Below are positions 45,608 to 57,126 of a DNA stretch of 64,000 nt, piece after piece. Numbering within the stretch: position 1 is the first letter of the stretch; the number at the start of each line of letters is the position of its first letter. Source of the stretch: Pestalotiopsis fici W106-1 (Eukaryota > Ascomycota > Sordariomycetes > Amphisphaeriales > Sporocadaceae); assembly GCF_000516985.1 (NCBI RefSeq), contig NW_006917100.1:1477490-1541489 (forward strand), written 5' to 3'. Both the position numbers and the translations under genes were made by a program. The notes below the pieces were generated by a model, which was not told the origin of the DNA, did no database searches, and saw only the letters and a program-made list of their open reading frames with translations.

Positions 45608-47196
45608 ATGGCGTCTCAAATCGCCGTTCTCACTCTAGCATTGGCCGCATCGTGCTTTGCTGCAGAGGGTCTTCCGCAGGATGATGGTCCCATCGCTGGT
45701 GGGAGATATGCCACATTCCCCGTGATTCATTCCACGAATACAGATCACTTTGGCGACGTTTGGGCAAAGCGTGACGTCTGGTCGAAACGGGGCATACAGA
45801 CTCTACCTCTAGCCAACCGATCTGACGTTGCCTACTACGCACAATGTAACTACCTATGCCCTAAACAGTTCGTCATGCCTTTGGACTCAAAAGACTGATG
45901 AATTGCCCTAGTAAATATTGGTAACCCTGGCCAGCCCAACTATGTCCAATTAGACACTGGTTCTTTCGAGCTTTGGGTGAATCCAGACTGCACAAACCTT
46001 GATGCAACGTCTGATCAACGCTTCTGTCGGGCCGTGGGATCCTACGATCCATACTCATCTAGCTCTGCCTCCATTTCTTCAACAACTAAGACATTGAGGT
46101 ATGGCATTGGCAGCGCCAGCATCCAATATGTCAAGGACGACATCGGATTTGCCGGCTCAGGTATGTTATCACAAAGAACAGCGTCGGCCGCAATCTTTCT
46201 AACCTCGAAACAGACATCACGCTCAAAAATGTGCAATTTGGGGCAGCGACGGCTACAGTGGATGAGTTTTCGGGAATCCTTGGCATTGGCCATGGTATCA
46301 ATGTTACCACTACCTACAACAATTTTATCGATGAGCTCCAGCTGCAGGGCGTCACAGATACCAAGGCCTTCAGTCTGGCGTTGGGAAGCAAGAGTGAGCA
46401 GGAGGGTGTCATCATCTTTGGAGGTATCGATACGGGCAAATTCGCTGGTCCTCTCGTGAGCCAGCCCATCATTCCCGCAGACCAGTCTCCTGACGGGGTT
46501 CCGCGATACTGGATCGACATGAACTACATGAGCTTGACGCCGCCGAGCGGAAACGAGAAAAAGTACGACAACTCCACCATGGCCGTGTTCCTCGACAGTG
46601 GCGCCACCCTCACGCTCTTGCCGCAAGCTCTTGCCGATGCTGTCGCGTCTGACTTTGGCGCGAGCGGTACCGATTCCAACGGCTTCTACGAGGTCGACTG
46701 CTCGTTGAACGACCTGAACGGATCCATCAACTTTGCCTTTCCCGGCGTGACCATTCAGGTCTCTTACAAGGAGATTATCCGCGAGCTTCAGACAAGCTTT
46801 GGGACCATGTGCTACCTCGGCATCACGCCCAATGACGATTTCGTCCTGCTCGGCGACAGCATGCTGCGGTCAGCCTATGCCGTCTTTGACCAGACAGGCA
46901 ACGCTATCCACCTTGCCCAGTACGTCAACTGCGGCACCACCGAAGTCGAAATCACCGCCTCGACCAACATAAGCTCTCTGACGGGCGACTGCAACCTATC
47001 TGACAGCAATTCCGCCAACTCGGCAACGGGCACGGCGTCCAGTGGCTCAACGGCCACGGCCACGGGCTCGGGAGGCTCGAGCGCCAGCAGTACCGGCGCA
47101 TCAAATGCTGGCGGAAAGACTTTTGGCAGTCCCTTGACTTTACTTGCGCTTTGGGTGGGAACGGTAGCCTCCCTTGGATTGGCAGGCATTGTATAG
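45608..47196 (+). CDS. GPI-type aspartic protease (yapsin-like, family A1)
   Basis: Three exons (45608-45845, 45912-46160, 46214-47196) give 489 residues; introns are 66 and 53 bases. Residues 1-19 form a signal peptide, followed by a short propeptide with basic pairs (KRDVW, SKRG) that may be processing sites. The two catalytic motifs are intact: DTGS at Asp94 (VQLDTGSFELWVNPDC) and DSGA at Asp290 (VFLDSGATLTLLP). A Ser/Thr/Gly-rich stretch (about 420-460) and a hydrophobic end (LLALWVGTVASLGLAGIV) match a GPI signal, as in yapsins that process wall and secreted proteins at the cell surface. The first donor is the weaker GTAACT, but the join restores the conserved LNIGNPGQ segment. Reaction: endopeptidase with acidic optimum, by family. 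Confidence 0.9.
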
Positions 47197-47679
47197 ACAT
47201 GACTTGCGGGGAAAGGAATTTTGTCTTTGATTACAACATGCATTCATCGAGGCGTTTGGGGTACTGGATATCCTTTTCTTTTTATGTATAACATCATTGC
47301 GCGACCATGCCTAAGCAGAGGCAACGCGCACTTGCATTCTAGCATACCATCTAGACTGATAGAATAGTGCATAATGCATATATCACAATCATTGAACCTT
47401 GATCATAGCTTGCCTGACAATGTAGCAGTACTTTTTTGGAACTCATCCTTTTCTTGAGCTGGGTTGATTGTCCTCGTCAACTTGTTTGTTTGTGCCAAAT
47501 TGTGCCATTCTATGCACCTGGCGACCAATCCGCCATAGCCCCTGACCCTTCTATACCTTACGCCATGCAAGTATCACATATTTTCCCCCGTCTAGCAAAT
47601 TGCCCCAAGCAAATAGACCTCCCATGCCCTCCGCGCCATGTCCTACACCCTTTGCCACCAGGGCTGTGCATCATCACTT
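47197..47679. other. Convergent 3' region (protease / flavohaemoglobin)
   Basis: A 483-base gap between converging genes. Nothing recognised beyond probable 3' UTRs. Confidence 0.4.
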
Positions 47680-49068
47680 CTATTCCTCCAGCTCAAAAGA
47701 GCCTACCGAGTGCACCTCGTAGCGGATCTGCTGCAGTGTTGCACCGTTGGTGATTAGATAGGCTGATATATCGGTCATGAACCTCTCGGGCCCGCAAATG
47801 TAGTACTGGGTTGACTTGTTGCCGAAATACATATCATCGGCGTTGAACCACTCGAGGTAGTACCCAAAGCCGCCGCTTTCTGTCGACTCGGCCAAGTCCT
47901 TATTGCCCATGGCCGTATTGAAAAAGGTCGTTCGCATTTGTGGCCGCGTCTTGGCCAGCTTTTCGACGTGTTCCTGAAAGGCAATGCTCTGCCTAGAGCC
48001 GTGGATCCAAGTAATGGGGCGCTCTTTCGTCTCCTCCACAACGGTGTTTAGCATGGACAGGATTGGGGAAATGCCAATGCCAGCAGAAATCAAGACCACG
48101 GGCGTTGAGCCAGAGTCATTTCTGGTGTCAAAATAGAAATCGCCGGCCGGGTGACTAAGCTCGACAACATCACCTTCGAGCATCTCATCAATCATCAAGC
48201 TCGAGACAACGCCTTGCTTCTTTGTTGTGTAATTCATGATTCCTAGAAAGCTGTCACCTGTCGTGCTCTCGACGGCCGTCGAGAATGAAGATGATCGACT
48301 GTGGGGTTTGCGGAGGGGCGGCGATCGCCTAGAAGGAGTGGATAATCCACTTCCAAGACTACTGCTACTGTCATATAGCTCTTTCCTTTCCATTACCTTC
48401 TTGATTGTAAGGCGATAACGGTCTGGCCTGGGTCTATCGCTGAGCGAATACTGTCTGATCTGCAGATACCCGCTTCCGGGAACACGAACTCGGAGTGATA
48501 CATATTGCCCAGGATGGAAAGGGGGCAGAGGTACGCCGTCGACAGGCTTGAGATCGAACGAGACAACATCTCCCTCGGGCGTCTCCCGCGTCTTCTTTTC
48601 GACGATGAAGCGGCGCCAGCCCTTCCAGCTCTCGAACTCGCGGTATAGTTGCTGCTCTCGGTTGGCCAGCATGTTGGCCATGATCCAGTAAGCCTTGGTC
48701 CAGGCGGTGCGTACTTCGGGGGTCATCTTGGGACCGAGGACGGCAGCAAAGGCCCTCATCAGGTACTTGCAGACAATCTCATAGTGGTCCGGCTGGATAC
48801 CAAGACTGACATGCTTATTGGCGACACGCTCGAATTTTGGTGTGAGCTCGCTGATGTGGCTGATATTAGAAGCATACGCCAGTATGAGCTTGGTGAGAGC
48901 GCGCGGCTGAGAGCCGTTCTTCATGTTGACGGCATTGAAGTAGTTGTTGAGATCTGGATGCTCCTTGAGCATGGTTTTGTAGAAGACGGTGGCAATGTGC
49001 TCTCCATGTTCCTGTAGAGTTGGGATGGTGCCCTTGACCATCCTTGTCTGTTCGTACGAAAGAGCCAT
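47680..49068 (-). CDS. Flavohaemoglobin (nitric oxide dioxygenase) with Ser-rich insertion
   Basis: Intronless minus-strand gene of 462 residues, about 60 longer than typical members. The globin domain (1-145) has the key residues Tyr30 (B10), Gln54 (E7) and proximal His86 (NKHVSLG). The ferredoxin-reductase part shows the FAD motif RQYSLSD (205-211) and the NAD(P)H motif SAGIGISPILSML (328-340), with YYICGPERFM near the end. The enzyme oxidises NO to nitrate using O2 and NAD(P)H, protecting against nitrosative stress. Residues about 228-275 are an extra Ser/Arg/Pro-rich stretch (STPSRRSPPLRKPHSRSSSF), between the FAD-barrel strands and NYTTKKQGVVSS. There is no targeting signal, so it is probably cytosolic. 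It stands alone in a long intergenic region. Confidence 0.92.
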   Translation of the reverse strand: MALSYEQTRMVKGTIPTLQEHGEHIATVFYKTMLKEHPDLNNYFNAVNMKNGSQPRALTKLILAYASNISHISELTPKFERVANKHVSLGIQPDHYEIVCKYLMRAFAAVLGPKMTPEVRTAWTKAYWIMANMLANREQQLYREFESWKGWRRFIVEKKTRETPEGDVVSFDLKPVDGVPLPPFHPGQYVSLRVRVPGSGYLQIRQYSLSDRPRPDRYRLTIKKVMERKELYDSSSSLGSGLSTPSRRSPPLRKPHSRSSSFSTAVESTTGDSFLGIMNYTTKKQGVVSSLMIDEMLEGDVVELSHPAGDFYFDTRNDSGSTPVVLISAGIGISPILSMLNTVVEETKERPITWIHGSRQSIAFQEHVEKLAKTRPQMRTTFFNTAMGNKDLAESTESGGFGYYLEWFNADDMYFGNKSTQYYICGPERFMTDISAYLITNGATLQQIRYEVHSVGSFELEE

Positions 49069-51998
49069 GGTGATGTCGAATATGTGTGTACCCTAGGCAG
49101 CGGGGGATGTGCCCATCTAGTCAACAACTTTGGATCTGGTAACGATGAGAGGGAGGGAGGAGGGGTCTGATAGATGGGAGTATAAGAAGGAGTGAGCGAG
49201 CAGGAGATGCTCGGGGTGAGACAGGGTTCAGTGATCCTCCAAGATTCACGATCTCAGATGAAGAAAGAGGTGGAACGAAGTCTTGGGGAACGGGGGTTCT
49301 TATTTTCTCTTATGGAAAAGAATGGGGAAAAGAAGAACAAAGTCGGTTACTTAATAAATGTCTCGGACTCGGGAGAATTCGTCAATGGGAAGGAACATAC
49401 AGTACACACACATGAACTGGATGCAAGCAGCAGTAGCCGTGGGCACCTTCCGACATGGAGATTACCTTACCTACTAATGTACTGACTCTACTGCAAATTT
49501 GGAGTGGATGAGTGCAGAAATTGACAGACACACACATACATACACTGACCGCCAAAGAAGTTCAGTATCAGTAATAGTTTTACCTTTGACCATTTTTTTC
49601 ACTTGCTTCTTCCCTCCATTTACTTTACTGGCCCCCCGCGGTTCATGCGACACTCCGAAGGGTCCATAGACCGTTAGGCGAGACCCTGATCCCAGTGCAG
49701 TCCACTCAGCCCGGATGGAGGCGAACGGATGGGGAGGAGAGGAGCCACTATCATAGTTGGTGCCTTGGTACGGCTTGAGACGACATGTGGAAACCCTGCG
49801 AGGCACGGGGCACCTTCAGACTGGATGCCAGATTATTTCCGTGGTTCCATATGAAGTGTTGCATTTTCTCTTTTGCTTCTTTTCTTCATCACCGTCATAA
49901 GAGGAGCCGTGCGCCATGGCTTGCCTATGTGATGGAGTACATACTGCCCTGTCCTTTTCGTCGACACGCGCGGCTCTGGGTTGGCTGGCTGGCACGTGTG
50001 GCATGTCTCCAAGTACCGGCATGTCACTCTGCAAATGATGCCTGTAGGAGTATCTTTTATGGAAAGTCCAAGCCAGATCGATCGTACGCCCGCCGCCGGT
50101 CGGTGATAATGATGGTGATGATGATGATGTAGTGCACGGTACGTGGGTATGGGAAATTTTCTGCGGAGAGGTGAATTCACTCGATCCAATCCCCAATGAA
50201 AGTGTGAGACCGGGGAGTCGTTGAAAATGGTCCGATTGACAGGGCGAAATGGCACGATTATCGGCTGAGCCCATGTACTGTCACCTTGCCACGGGCCGCA
50301 CTCTGCCTAAGCCCAAGAATGGGCGGCCTGCCATTGGTCCGCGGGAGTTCCGTATATTTACTTCACAACCGTTTCGTTTTGGTTGTTTCCTCGCAGGGCA
50401 ATGAGGCGTCGCATCGTTTATAGGTAGTAAGTAGTAGTAAGGTACTTTGAAGAGTAGGAGGAGTCTGTCCGAACCGAACAAGCCGAGCTGCTAACTGCAT
50501 CAGGGCGCATCAATAAGACCCTGAAATTCATCTCCAGCAGAGAACAGTGGATTGGTTTTCGAGAAAGAAAAAATCGAGATTAAACCCCCCATCTTAGATT
50601 CCTCGGAATCCGGAACTCGTCAGCTCATCACGGAATCACAACTCAACCAAAGTGGAGGACATGGGCCTCTGGTCGGTTAGTAGGTGCAGCATTTCATATC
50701 CACACTGCCCAAGTTTTTCGACTCTAGTCAAGGGAGAATAAAATGGCAGCAAAGTATTCACTACATACCTACTTCTATTACCTACCTACCTAGGTCCTAC
50801 GGAGACCGTTCCGTAGTGCGCACGAATACCTACCGGGTACTACATTACGCAGCTAGCGAATTAGCATCATCTAGGTATACATCCGGGGCACCAGCGCATC
50901 GCAAATCAATCTTGAAGGTTCATGTGCGCATTTGCACATGTGCACGTCGAGCATGCGCGCACACACACAGAGAGAGATACTACACTTCTACCAGCACAGT
51001 AGCTTTGGTGGCGCACGCCGAGACTTCTCGGAGGTCTCACAAACACATGGGCAGTCTGATCAATCAACTCTAGGAGTGCGCCGAAATCCTCATCCGAGCA
51101 TGAGGTGGTAAAACGAACGAGTACGAGCACAATATGTCGTTCACAACGGCACAGTATCGCCTGATTTAGTGTCGCCAACGCAATTATACCTTGCAGCATA
51201 ACATCATCTTTCGGGCAGCAATTCCTACTGAGCCATTTCGATCTTCCTAGTATTTGACTGGCACTACGGAATTATCCGTAGCAAGTTCATGGCTTTCATC
51301 TCTTGAGTGGGTTGGTGGAATTTGAATCGCATCTTTCTTCTCTCCTCTCTTTGCTCCAGTGCCGCTAAATTTATTGGGGGAGCGAGTCCCGACAATACTT
51401 GCTCGCTTGTCACAAGGGCGACCAGGTATCTTCCCAGATTAGAAACGTCACTACGAAACTTACAGGTATATCCATGAAAATATAATGGAGTGTCTATTTT
51501 ATAGTCTCCAGGCTACCAATTCTATTAGTTTATGCCTTGTATGCGCATTGACCTCAGTTGGCTGTTTCCGTTTTCTTCTTTTTCTACATGTTTGTTGAGT
51601 CCCTACATACCTGAAGAATAAAAAGTCATTCTTGAATCATAGCGTTCGTAATGCGCTGATAACCGTTGGCCATAGTGGCCTCGGGCCCCAAAACGTTTGT
51701 GCCTACGGTCTACTTAGGCCCACCTATTTAGCGGCCGCTGTGATCGACGACCCTTTTGGAGTAAGGTAAGAAAGAATACACAGGGGACGGCCAAAACGGA
51801 GCTTAAGATGCGATCTGCACCGTATCAAGATCCGACAAAGATAATGACGCAGCTGCAGATTGATGGGCGGGCTGGTGGACCATGATGGCTAAGCGAGCAC
51901 GAGACAAGGGAAACTCTGACTGTAACAATCGATCCATGCGGAAAGCGGAAATAAACAACAACCGACCACACACAGCTTCTTGAAATCGATCTTGCACC
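49069..51998. promoter_or_regulatory. 2.9 kb divergent intergenic region
   Basis: Gap between the flavohaemoglobin start (-) and the oxidoreductase start (+), so it probably contains both promoters. It contains a GAT microsatellite near 50107-50131 and CA/GA dinucleotide runs near 50960-50976. No TATA box stands out and no gene was supported. The length suggests regulated expression of one or both genes; that is inference. Confidence 0.4.
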
Positions 51999-52910
51999 AT
52001 GGCAATTAAGAATGTTGCTCTCGTTGGCGCAAACGGCAATCTAGGCGGCCCCATTCTCCAGGCTCTTGTCGACTCTGGCCTCTTCAACGTGACCGTGCTG
52101 AAGCGGGCATCTTCGAACTCTAGTCCGACTTCGGATCCCAGCGTCCGGCTTGTCAGCATTGACGATGACATGACTACCGAAAGCCTCACAGCAGCGCTTC
52201 AGGGTCAAGATGCGTGCATTGCCTGCTTCCCGCTGAGAGACACGGAGCAGCATTTGCGTCTCGTCGATGCCGCTGCCGCTGCCGGCGTGAAGCGCTTCAT
52301 ACCCGCCGACTACGGCAGCTGCGATTCGAGCAGCAAGCAGGCCCAAGAGCTGGTTCCTCTCTTTCTCAACAAGGTCCGCGTGCGTGAGCGCTGCCAGGAG
52401 TACGCCAACAAGGACTCCAACTTTACCTGGACCAGTCTTGTAGCTGGTCACTTTTTCGACTGGGGCCTGAGGGAGAACTTTTTGCACTTTGACCTCAAGA
52501 CTAAGACGGCAGACATTCTAGACGACGGAACCTACAGAAGCTCGACCTCGACCCTTGGGCGCATTGCCGAGGCTGTGGTCAAGGTGTTGAAGGACGAGGA
52601 TATTGGTCGAAACAAGATGCTGTTCATGCAGAGTTTCTGTGTCTCGCAGCTCGACGTGCTTGCCTCGCTGGAAAAGGCGACTGGCGAGAAATGGAAAGTC
52701 AACTGGGTCAAGTCCGACGATTTCATCAAGGAGAACAAGGCCAAGGCCGATGCAGGCGACAAGGACGCTATCGAGCACCTGGTCTTTGCCCTGGGAGCCC
52801 TGGATGGAGACTGGGAAAAGAAGGATGGCTTCGCCATGGATGTACTTGGGCTCCAGAATCAGGACTTGGATGAGATTGTGAAGGGCGTGGTTGACGAAGT
52901 TCGTTCTTGA
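51999..52910 (+). CDS. NmrA-like / isoflavone reductase-like NAD(P)-binding oxidoreductase
   Basis: Intronless gene, 303 residues, the standard size for the family. The N-terminal Rossmann motif is clear: IKNVALVGANGNLGGPILQA (GxxGxxG). It continues with GQDACIACFP, VDAAAAAGVKRFIPADYGSC and SLVAGHFFDWGL, typical of NmrA-like or isoflavone-reductase-like atypical SDRs (the CipA-type group in fungi). The catalytic Tyr-x-x-x-Lys of classical SDRs is not evident. Members are either NADPH-dependent reductases of small aromatic compounds or redox-sensing regulators; sequence alone does not decide. The ATG context ACCATGG is strong. No neighbouring biosynthetic genes point to a pathway. Confidence 0.85.
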   Translation: MAIKNVALVGANGNLGGPILQALVDSGLFNVTVLKRASSNSSPTSDPSVRLVSIDDDMTTESLTAALQGQDACIACFPLRDTEQHLRLVDAAAAAGVKRFIPADYGSCDSSSKQAQELVPLFLNKVRVRERCQEYANKDSNFTWTSLVAGHFFDWGLRENFLHFDLKTKTADILDDGTYRSSTSTLGRIAEAVVKVLKDEDIGRNKMLFMQSFCVSQLDVLASLEKATGEKWKVNWVKSDDFIKENKAKADAGDKDAIEHLVFALGALDGDWEKKDGFAMDVLGLQNQDLDEIVKGVVDEVRS

Positions 52911-53490
52911 TGGACATCACAGTGTTGGATGATGAGCAGAACCATCCTCGGTCAATCACACGAAACTACCTATCTCAGAAGAAAATGCTAAAAGCAATGA
53001 ATGAAAAAAGTTGCGCTTCATCGCGATATGATTTCATGCGCTAAATAGCTTCTCATACTGTCGGAATAAGGCCTCGTGACTTGTGTTCGCACATATAGAG
53101 ACGAGTATAAATTTACAGTAGGTAAAGTACCTAGTAGGCATCAGTACGATTTAGTGTGGGTGTCGCTAAATTTAGGTACCCGTGAGTCCCCAGAGGGCAA
53201 GTGCGGAAAGGCCCCGGCTGTCTGAACTCAGCACTGCGGGTGCTTTGCAAGTCATGTGTTTTCGTTCCTCCTAGCAACTTTAGCGCTTGACACGCCCTGC
53301 CCCTCCTCGCGACGCAGACGCGCTTTTGGCAGGGTCCCTTGTCAGATTGATATACGGAATCTCCATTCATTGGATATCTTGATCAACAACACGATTGAAA
53401 AAGCAAAACTTCACCTCCAACCCTTCCCTTGCACAAGCAATCACCACCATCCGTGGGGGGAACGATGCGGCGTGTCGTCGCATCACCAGC
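52911..53490. other. Intergenic region
   Basis: A 580-base gap between two plus-strand genes, with the 3' region of the oxidoreductase and the promoter and leader of the large disordered protein. The leader has an upstream ATG in another frame near 53465, overlapping the main start. Nothing else recognised. Confidence 0.4.
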
Positions 53491-56478
53491 ATGGCTCCCG
53501 TGCAGCAGACGTTCTCGCTGATTCCCGAACTTCCTTCTGCCCTCCATGGCCATGGCGGCGATCAACAGCAGCAGGGTCGCATCTCCCGACCCCCCATGAC
53601 GACCAAGCAGGCGAAGAAGGCCTACAAGGCCAAAAACAAGGGTCCGAAGCTCTCCAAAGCCGAGCAGCGCCGCCAGGACCTGATGGAACAGGACCGCATC
53701 CGCCGCGAGTTTGAAAAGGAGCGCAACCAGGCCAGAGCCAAGGCCGCTCGGGACAAGCGCAAGGAGAAGGAGGATCGGGAAAAGGCCGAGAAAAAGAAGA
53801 AAGGCATCCCACTTGTTGAGGTCCATCCGTCCCAAGATACCTTGGCCCGCTTTGTGCGGAGGCCGACAACCCCTACCGTGGGGCCGAAGTCTAAGACCGA
53901 TAGCAGTGGATTTCCGGGCCGACGGAGCCAGTCGCCGAGAGATCAAAGGCCAGATAGTCTGCCGGTTGTCTGTTCTGAAGAAGATGATAGCGACGCAACC
54001 TTACCAGCAGAAGATGAACCAGAAAGACCAACAAAGAGGCAACGCACTGAGGAATCGCCCAGAGCCCTGCCGGTGATTGAGCATGAGCTAAATGGCATGT
54101 TCAAGAAGCCAATCACAAAGCCCGATATCGATCCAGGGATCGATCAAACACGGAACAGAGCTTCTCAACACTCACAAACCAATGTGATGAAAGAACCCAC
54201 TGCAACATCGACGAGTCTTGATCCAGATGATCCAATAGTTGAGAATATGGTTAATCGTCAAATTCTCAACGAATCGTTTTCTGCGGATGATGGCTTATTT
54301 GACGATATCGATCTTGATGCTATTGAAATGCAAACTGTAGCTCAACACGCTACACGCATGACACGCATGGAGCCAAATATTGCGCTTTCGAGACCTCCCG
54401 ATCCTCGTTCGTCACCAGGAAAAGACCAACCTGTTGTCCAGAAAGGCACTATAGACCAAATGCCTGATCAGAAACAAGTTCTCGTCGCCTCATATCCAAA
54501 ACAGCCTGTCCAAATGCGTCGCGACGACGGAAAACGCGCCGTGGAGTATAATAACCTGAACCGCAAGTCTTTATCGAATGAGGAAACACCAAAGAATTAT
54601 GTAATCGAGCGACCAAGTGTCGACGAGGATGTTGCTACTCCAGCAGCGCTGGCCGCTACCAGTCGGAACTCATGTTCTGGGAGTCGCGCGACGAAAGCCC
54701 ATCGTCGACTTCTGCTTGTTACTGAGCAGCAAGACCGGAAACCATTGCAAGAATTACCAATCAAGCAGAGCGGACATTCGGTCCAGATGCAGAACGCACA
54801 AGCGAATTCTTCTGCAGTCAGTGAACAGACACGAATAGAACAGACACCAAAGCGATCTCGCCCAAGTCCAAAATCAGTCTTGAATGGATCAAGCGTATTC
54901 CTGTCGCCCAAGACCCCATCCATGGGCCCTCCGCCATTGCCACCAAAATTCAAGACTCATGGTCAACCAATTTCTGGCAATGGCCTTCACAAACCAAAAT
55001 TCTTACCGCGGCAGCACCCAACGCACGTGCTGCCTAAAAGGGAATCGGAGTCTCCAGCGCACCTGTTGAGCACCAGAACAGACTTGCCTCCATCGAGCAC
55101 GCAGCTATTTCTGCAGAGTTTTGCTGATGACCTTTTCCCCAGCCCTTCGCAAGAAATCGCGGAGCTCCTCGACGAACCTACCAGCGGGCTTCAGGGACCA
55201 TCCACTCACTCGAAATCGGCATCAGTTGCGTCACCTCTGCGTCCATCTCGCATCGAAAACAAGCGTGACAATCAACTATCACGGCCCTTTTCCCGTGATA
55301 ACACTCAGAAAAACCGAACTTTGTCTCATGGAAGAACAAAACGTCATGAACCGCAAGCCCCAGTAAATAATCATAGAGTCACTACACGGAAGCCGCAGTT
55401 GCCCGAACCACCAAACATAGATATGCCGTTCTTGCTGACACAAGACATTCTGCTCTCGTCACAAGACCTCATAGAACTTGAAGATGAGCCATTGGTTCCA
55501 TTGGGTCGACTTCGGCCAAGCAATGATCGTGTGAGCACGAATATTGTGCCCCCCAACTCCATTTTGAATCCACAAATGCATAGCATTCCAAGACAAAACT
55601 ATCACACGACAGCTATCACAGGGAAATCTATTGCAATGCCTGAAGGGATGAAATCAACAAAAAGCTCCTCTGTAGAGAGCTTTAAGATACCTGGCGCAGC
55701 AAGTCTTCGGGCGAAGCACGCAGACGATCTGCCACAGACTCCTTCGGGAACTCTAGCTCATAGGAAGCCAGAACCACTCGACAAGGACCCGCCCTACGGA
55801 AACCGTACAGTGAAGAAGACTCAAGCCCGAGAACTGGAGACTGGAGACCTAACATCCTCATTCACGGACGACGAACTCGCAGAATTGTTTAGTGAAGATC
55901 TCGAGATAGAGCGTGATGACCCAGAACCAGCAGAAACCAAAGCCCCTTCCCAAGTCGTACCACAACGTACTCCAATTCAGAGACACTCGTCTCCAAAGCC
56001 ATTTTTTACGTCTAGTGGTACCAAGGAAAGATTTATCTTGGCTTTCGAGAAATCTAGGAATGACACTTGGCGAAACGAACAGGCACGACGCCAAGGTCAG
56101 GAGGAATTAGATGTTCTTTGCAGAGAAGAGGAGGAAAGGCAACAGAGGGTGCTGACCGATAAGCTATTGGAGGCGGAAGAGCATTTTGAGAGAAAGGCAG
56201 ATGCTGTGGACTTGGTCGTTGACAATAGCAATAAGCGTCAACGTGCTTGCAGCTCGTCGGCCAAGTCTAGTAACGGCGCTCCTCGCAGCCAGAATAGTGC
56301 TACCTCGAGCAACAAGGCTCGGCAGCGTAACTATCCTCATGGCTCTTTTGAGAAAATGTGTGAGATGCTCAAGGAAAAACAGGCCTTGGAGAACACCAAA
56401 GAAGCCATTATACCTGCTTCCCAGGGGAGTGACTATGGCGATTTTGGTTTGGATCTTGACGACCTTCCTTGCTTATGA
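53491..56478 (+). CDS. Large disordered hypothetical protein with repeated acidic motifs
   Basis: Intronless frame of 995 residues from the ATG at 53491; upstream in-frame codons do not include another ATG. The family is not recognised. Residues about 45-120 are a highly charged Lys/Arg/Glu helix (KKAYKAKNKGPKLSK and following) that may bind nucleic acid or form a coiled coil. Most of the rest is Ser/Pro/Gln-rich and probably disordered. Short acidic-hydrophobic motifs recur: FADDLFPSPSQEIAELLDEP, LTQDILLSSQDLIELEDEP, and FTDDELAELFSEDLEIERDD. A C-terminal helix ends in YGDFGLDLDDLPCL. Many SQ/TQ pairs occur. The pattern suggests a nuclear scaffold with short docking motifs, possibly linked to genome maintenance, but that is inference. 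The long uninterrupted frame in sequence of ordinary base composition supports a real gene. Confidence 0.75.
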   Translation: MAPVQQTFSLIPELPSALHGHGGDQQQQGRISRPPMTTKQAKKAYKAKNKGPKLSKAEQRRQDLMEQDRIRREFEKERNQARAKAARDKRKEKEDREKAEKKKKGIPLVEVHPSQDTLARFVRRPTTPTVGPKSKTDSSGFPGRRSQSPRDQRPDSLPVVCSEEDDSDATLPAEDEPERPTKRQRTEESPRALPVIEHELNGMFKKPITKPDIDPGIDQTRNRASQHSQTNVMKEPTATSTSLDPDDPIVENMVNRQILNESFSADDGLFDDIDLDAIEMQTVAQHATRMTRMEPNIALSRPPDPRSSPGKDQPVVQKGTIDQMPDQKQVLVASYPKQPVQMRRDDGKRAVEYNNLNRKSLSNEETPKNYVIERPSVDEDVATPAALAATSRNSCSGSRATKAHRRLLLVTEQQDRKPLQELPIKQSGHSVQMQNAQANSSAVSEQTRIEQTPKRSRPSPKSVLNGSSVFLSPKTPSMGPPPLPPKFKTHGQPISGNGLHKPKFLPRQHPTHVLPKRESESPAHLLSTRTDLPPSSTQLFLQSFADDLFPSPSQEIAELLDEPTSGLQGPSTHSKSASVASPLRPSRIENKRDNQLSRPFSRDNTQKNRTLSHGRTKRHEPQAPVNNHRVTTRKPQLPEPPNIDMPFLLTQDILLSSQDLIELEDEPLVPLGRLRPSNDRVSTNIVPPNSILNPQMHSIPRQNYHTTAITGKSIAMPEGMKSTKSSSVESFKIPGAASLRAKHADDLPQTPSGTLAHRKPEPLDKDPPYGNRTVKKTQARELETGDLTSSFTDDELAELFSEDLEIERDDPEPAETKAPSQVVPQRTPIQRHSSPKPFFTSSGTKERFILAFEKSRNDTWRNEQARRQGQEELDVLCREEEERQQRVLTDKLLEAEEHFERKADAVDLVVDNSNKRQRACSSSAKSSNGAPRSQNSATSSNKARQRNYPHGSFEKMCEMLKEKQALENTKEAIIPASQGSDYGDFGLDLDDLPCL

Positions 56479-57126
56479 TGTCCCCAGATTTGCTTTCTGG
56501 ACAGGCTTTCACCATCCGACTTTGGGTCACTCCTCTCACCTGGCTAGTCCGATTACCCACTTTACATTAAAGCAGAATAACACCCAGAAGAGAAAAAAAA
56601 TAAGAATAAATCCAATTTCCAGGCATTTCCATCGCGCCATGAACGTCTCTTATCGTGTTTGCACCCAACTTGGTAAGACACGCAAGACCTTTACACGACT
56701 GCAATCTTTGGAGTCCATTTATTGGAGCAAGCTGCTTTCATTGACAAAAAGCCGTCCCCTTTGCGAGCAAGGTCTTCTCCCAGCACAAGTCAGCTGGAAT
56801 GGTTCCGGAGCTCTTGTCCCGGTGAAACCAGCCACGTATGCAAATTACCGAGTTCAGTATGTGGCCATCTGATTACATTGTGATACTGTGTCGCTAAATT
56901 TACTGAAAAGATATGTTTGCCTCAATCTCTTGCTCAGTGATTCTGCCATTCATGAGTGTGTTGACTAGAGTCCCACAGAACATGTCTCTTGAATTACGTT
57001 TCTGTGAGACCAATGTCGATGGAAACTCGACACGACAGGGTCATTACTTATATAACTGCGAATAAATAATGAATTGCATGCCAGTGAAGACGCTGGCATC
57101 TCCTAGCTTTTGCCCTTGCGATACCC
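56479..57126. promoter_or_regulatory. Aquaporin promoter region with TATA box
   Basis: A 648-base gap. TTATATAA at 57048-57055 lies about 75 bases upstream of the aquaporin ATG at 57127, a good core-promoter position. The first part is the 3' region of the preceding gene. No other feature seen. Confidence 0.45.
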
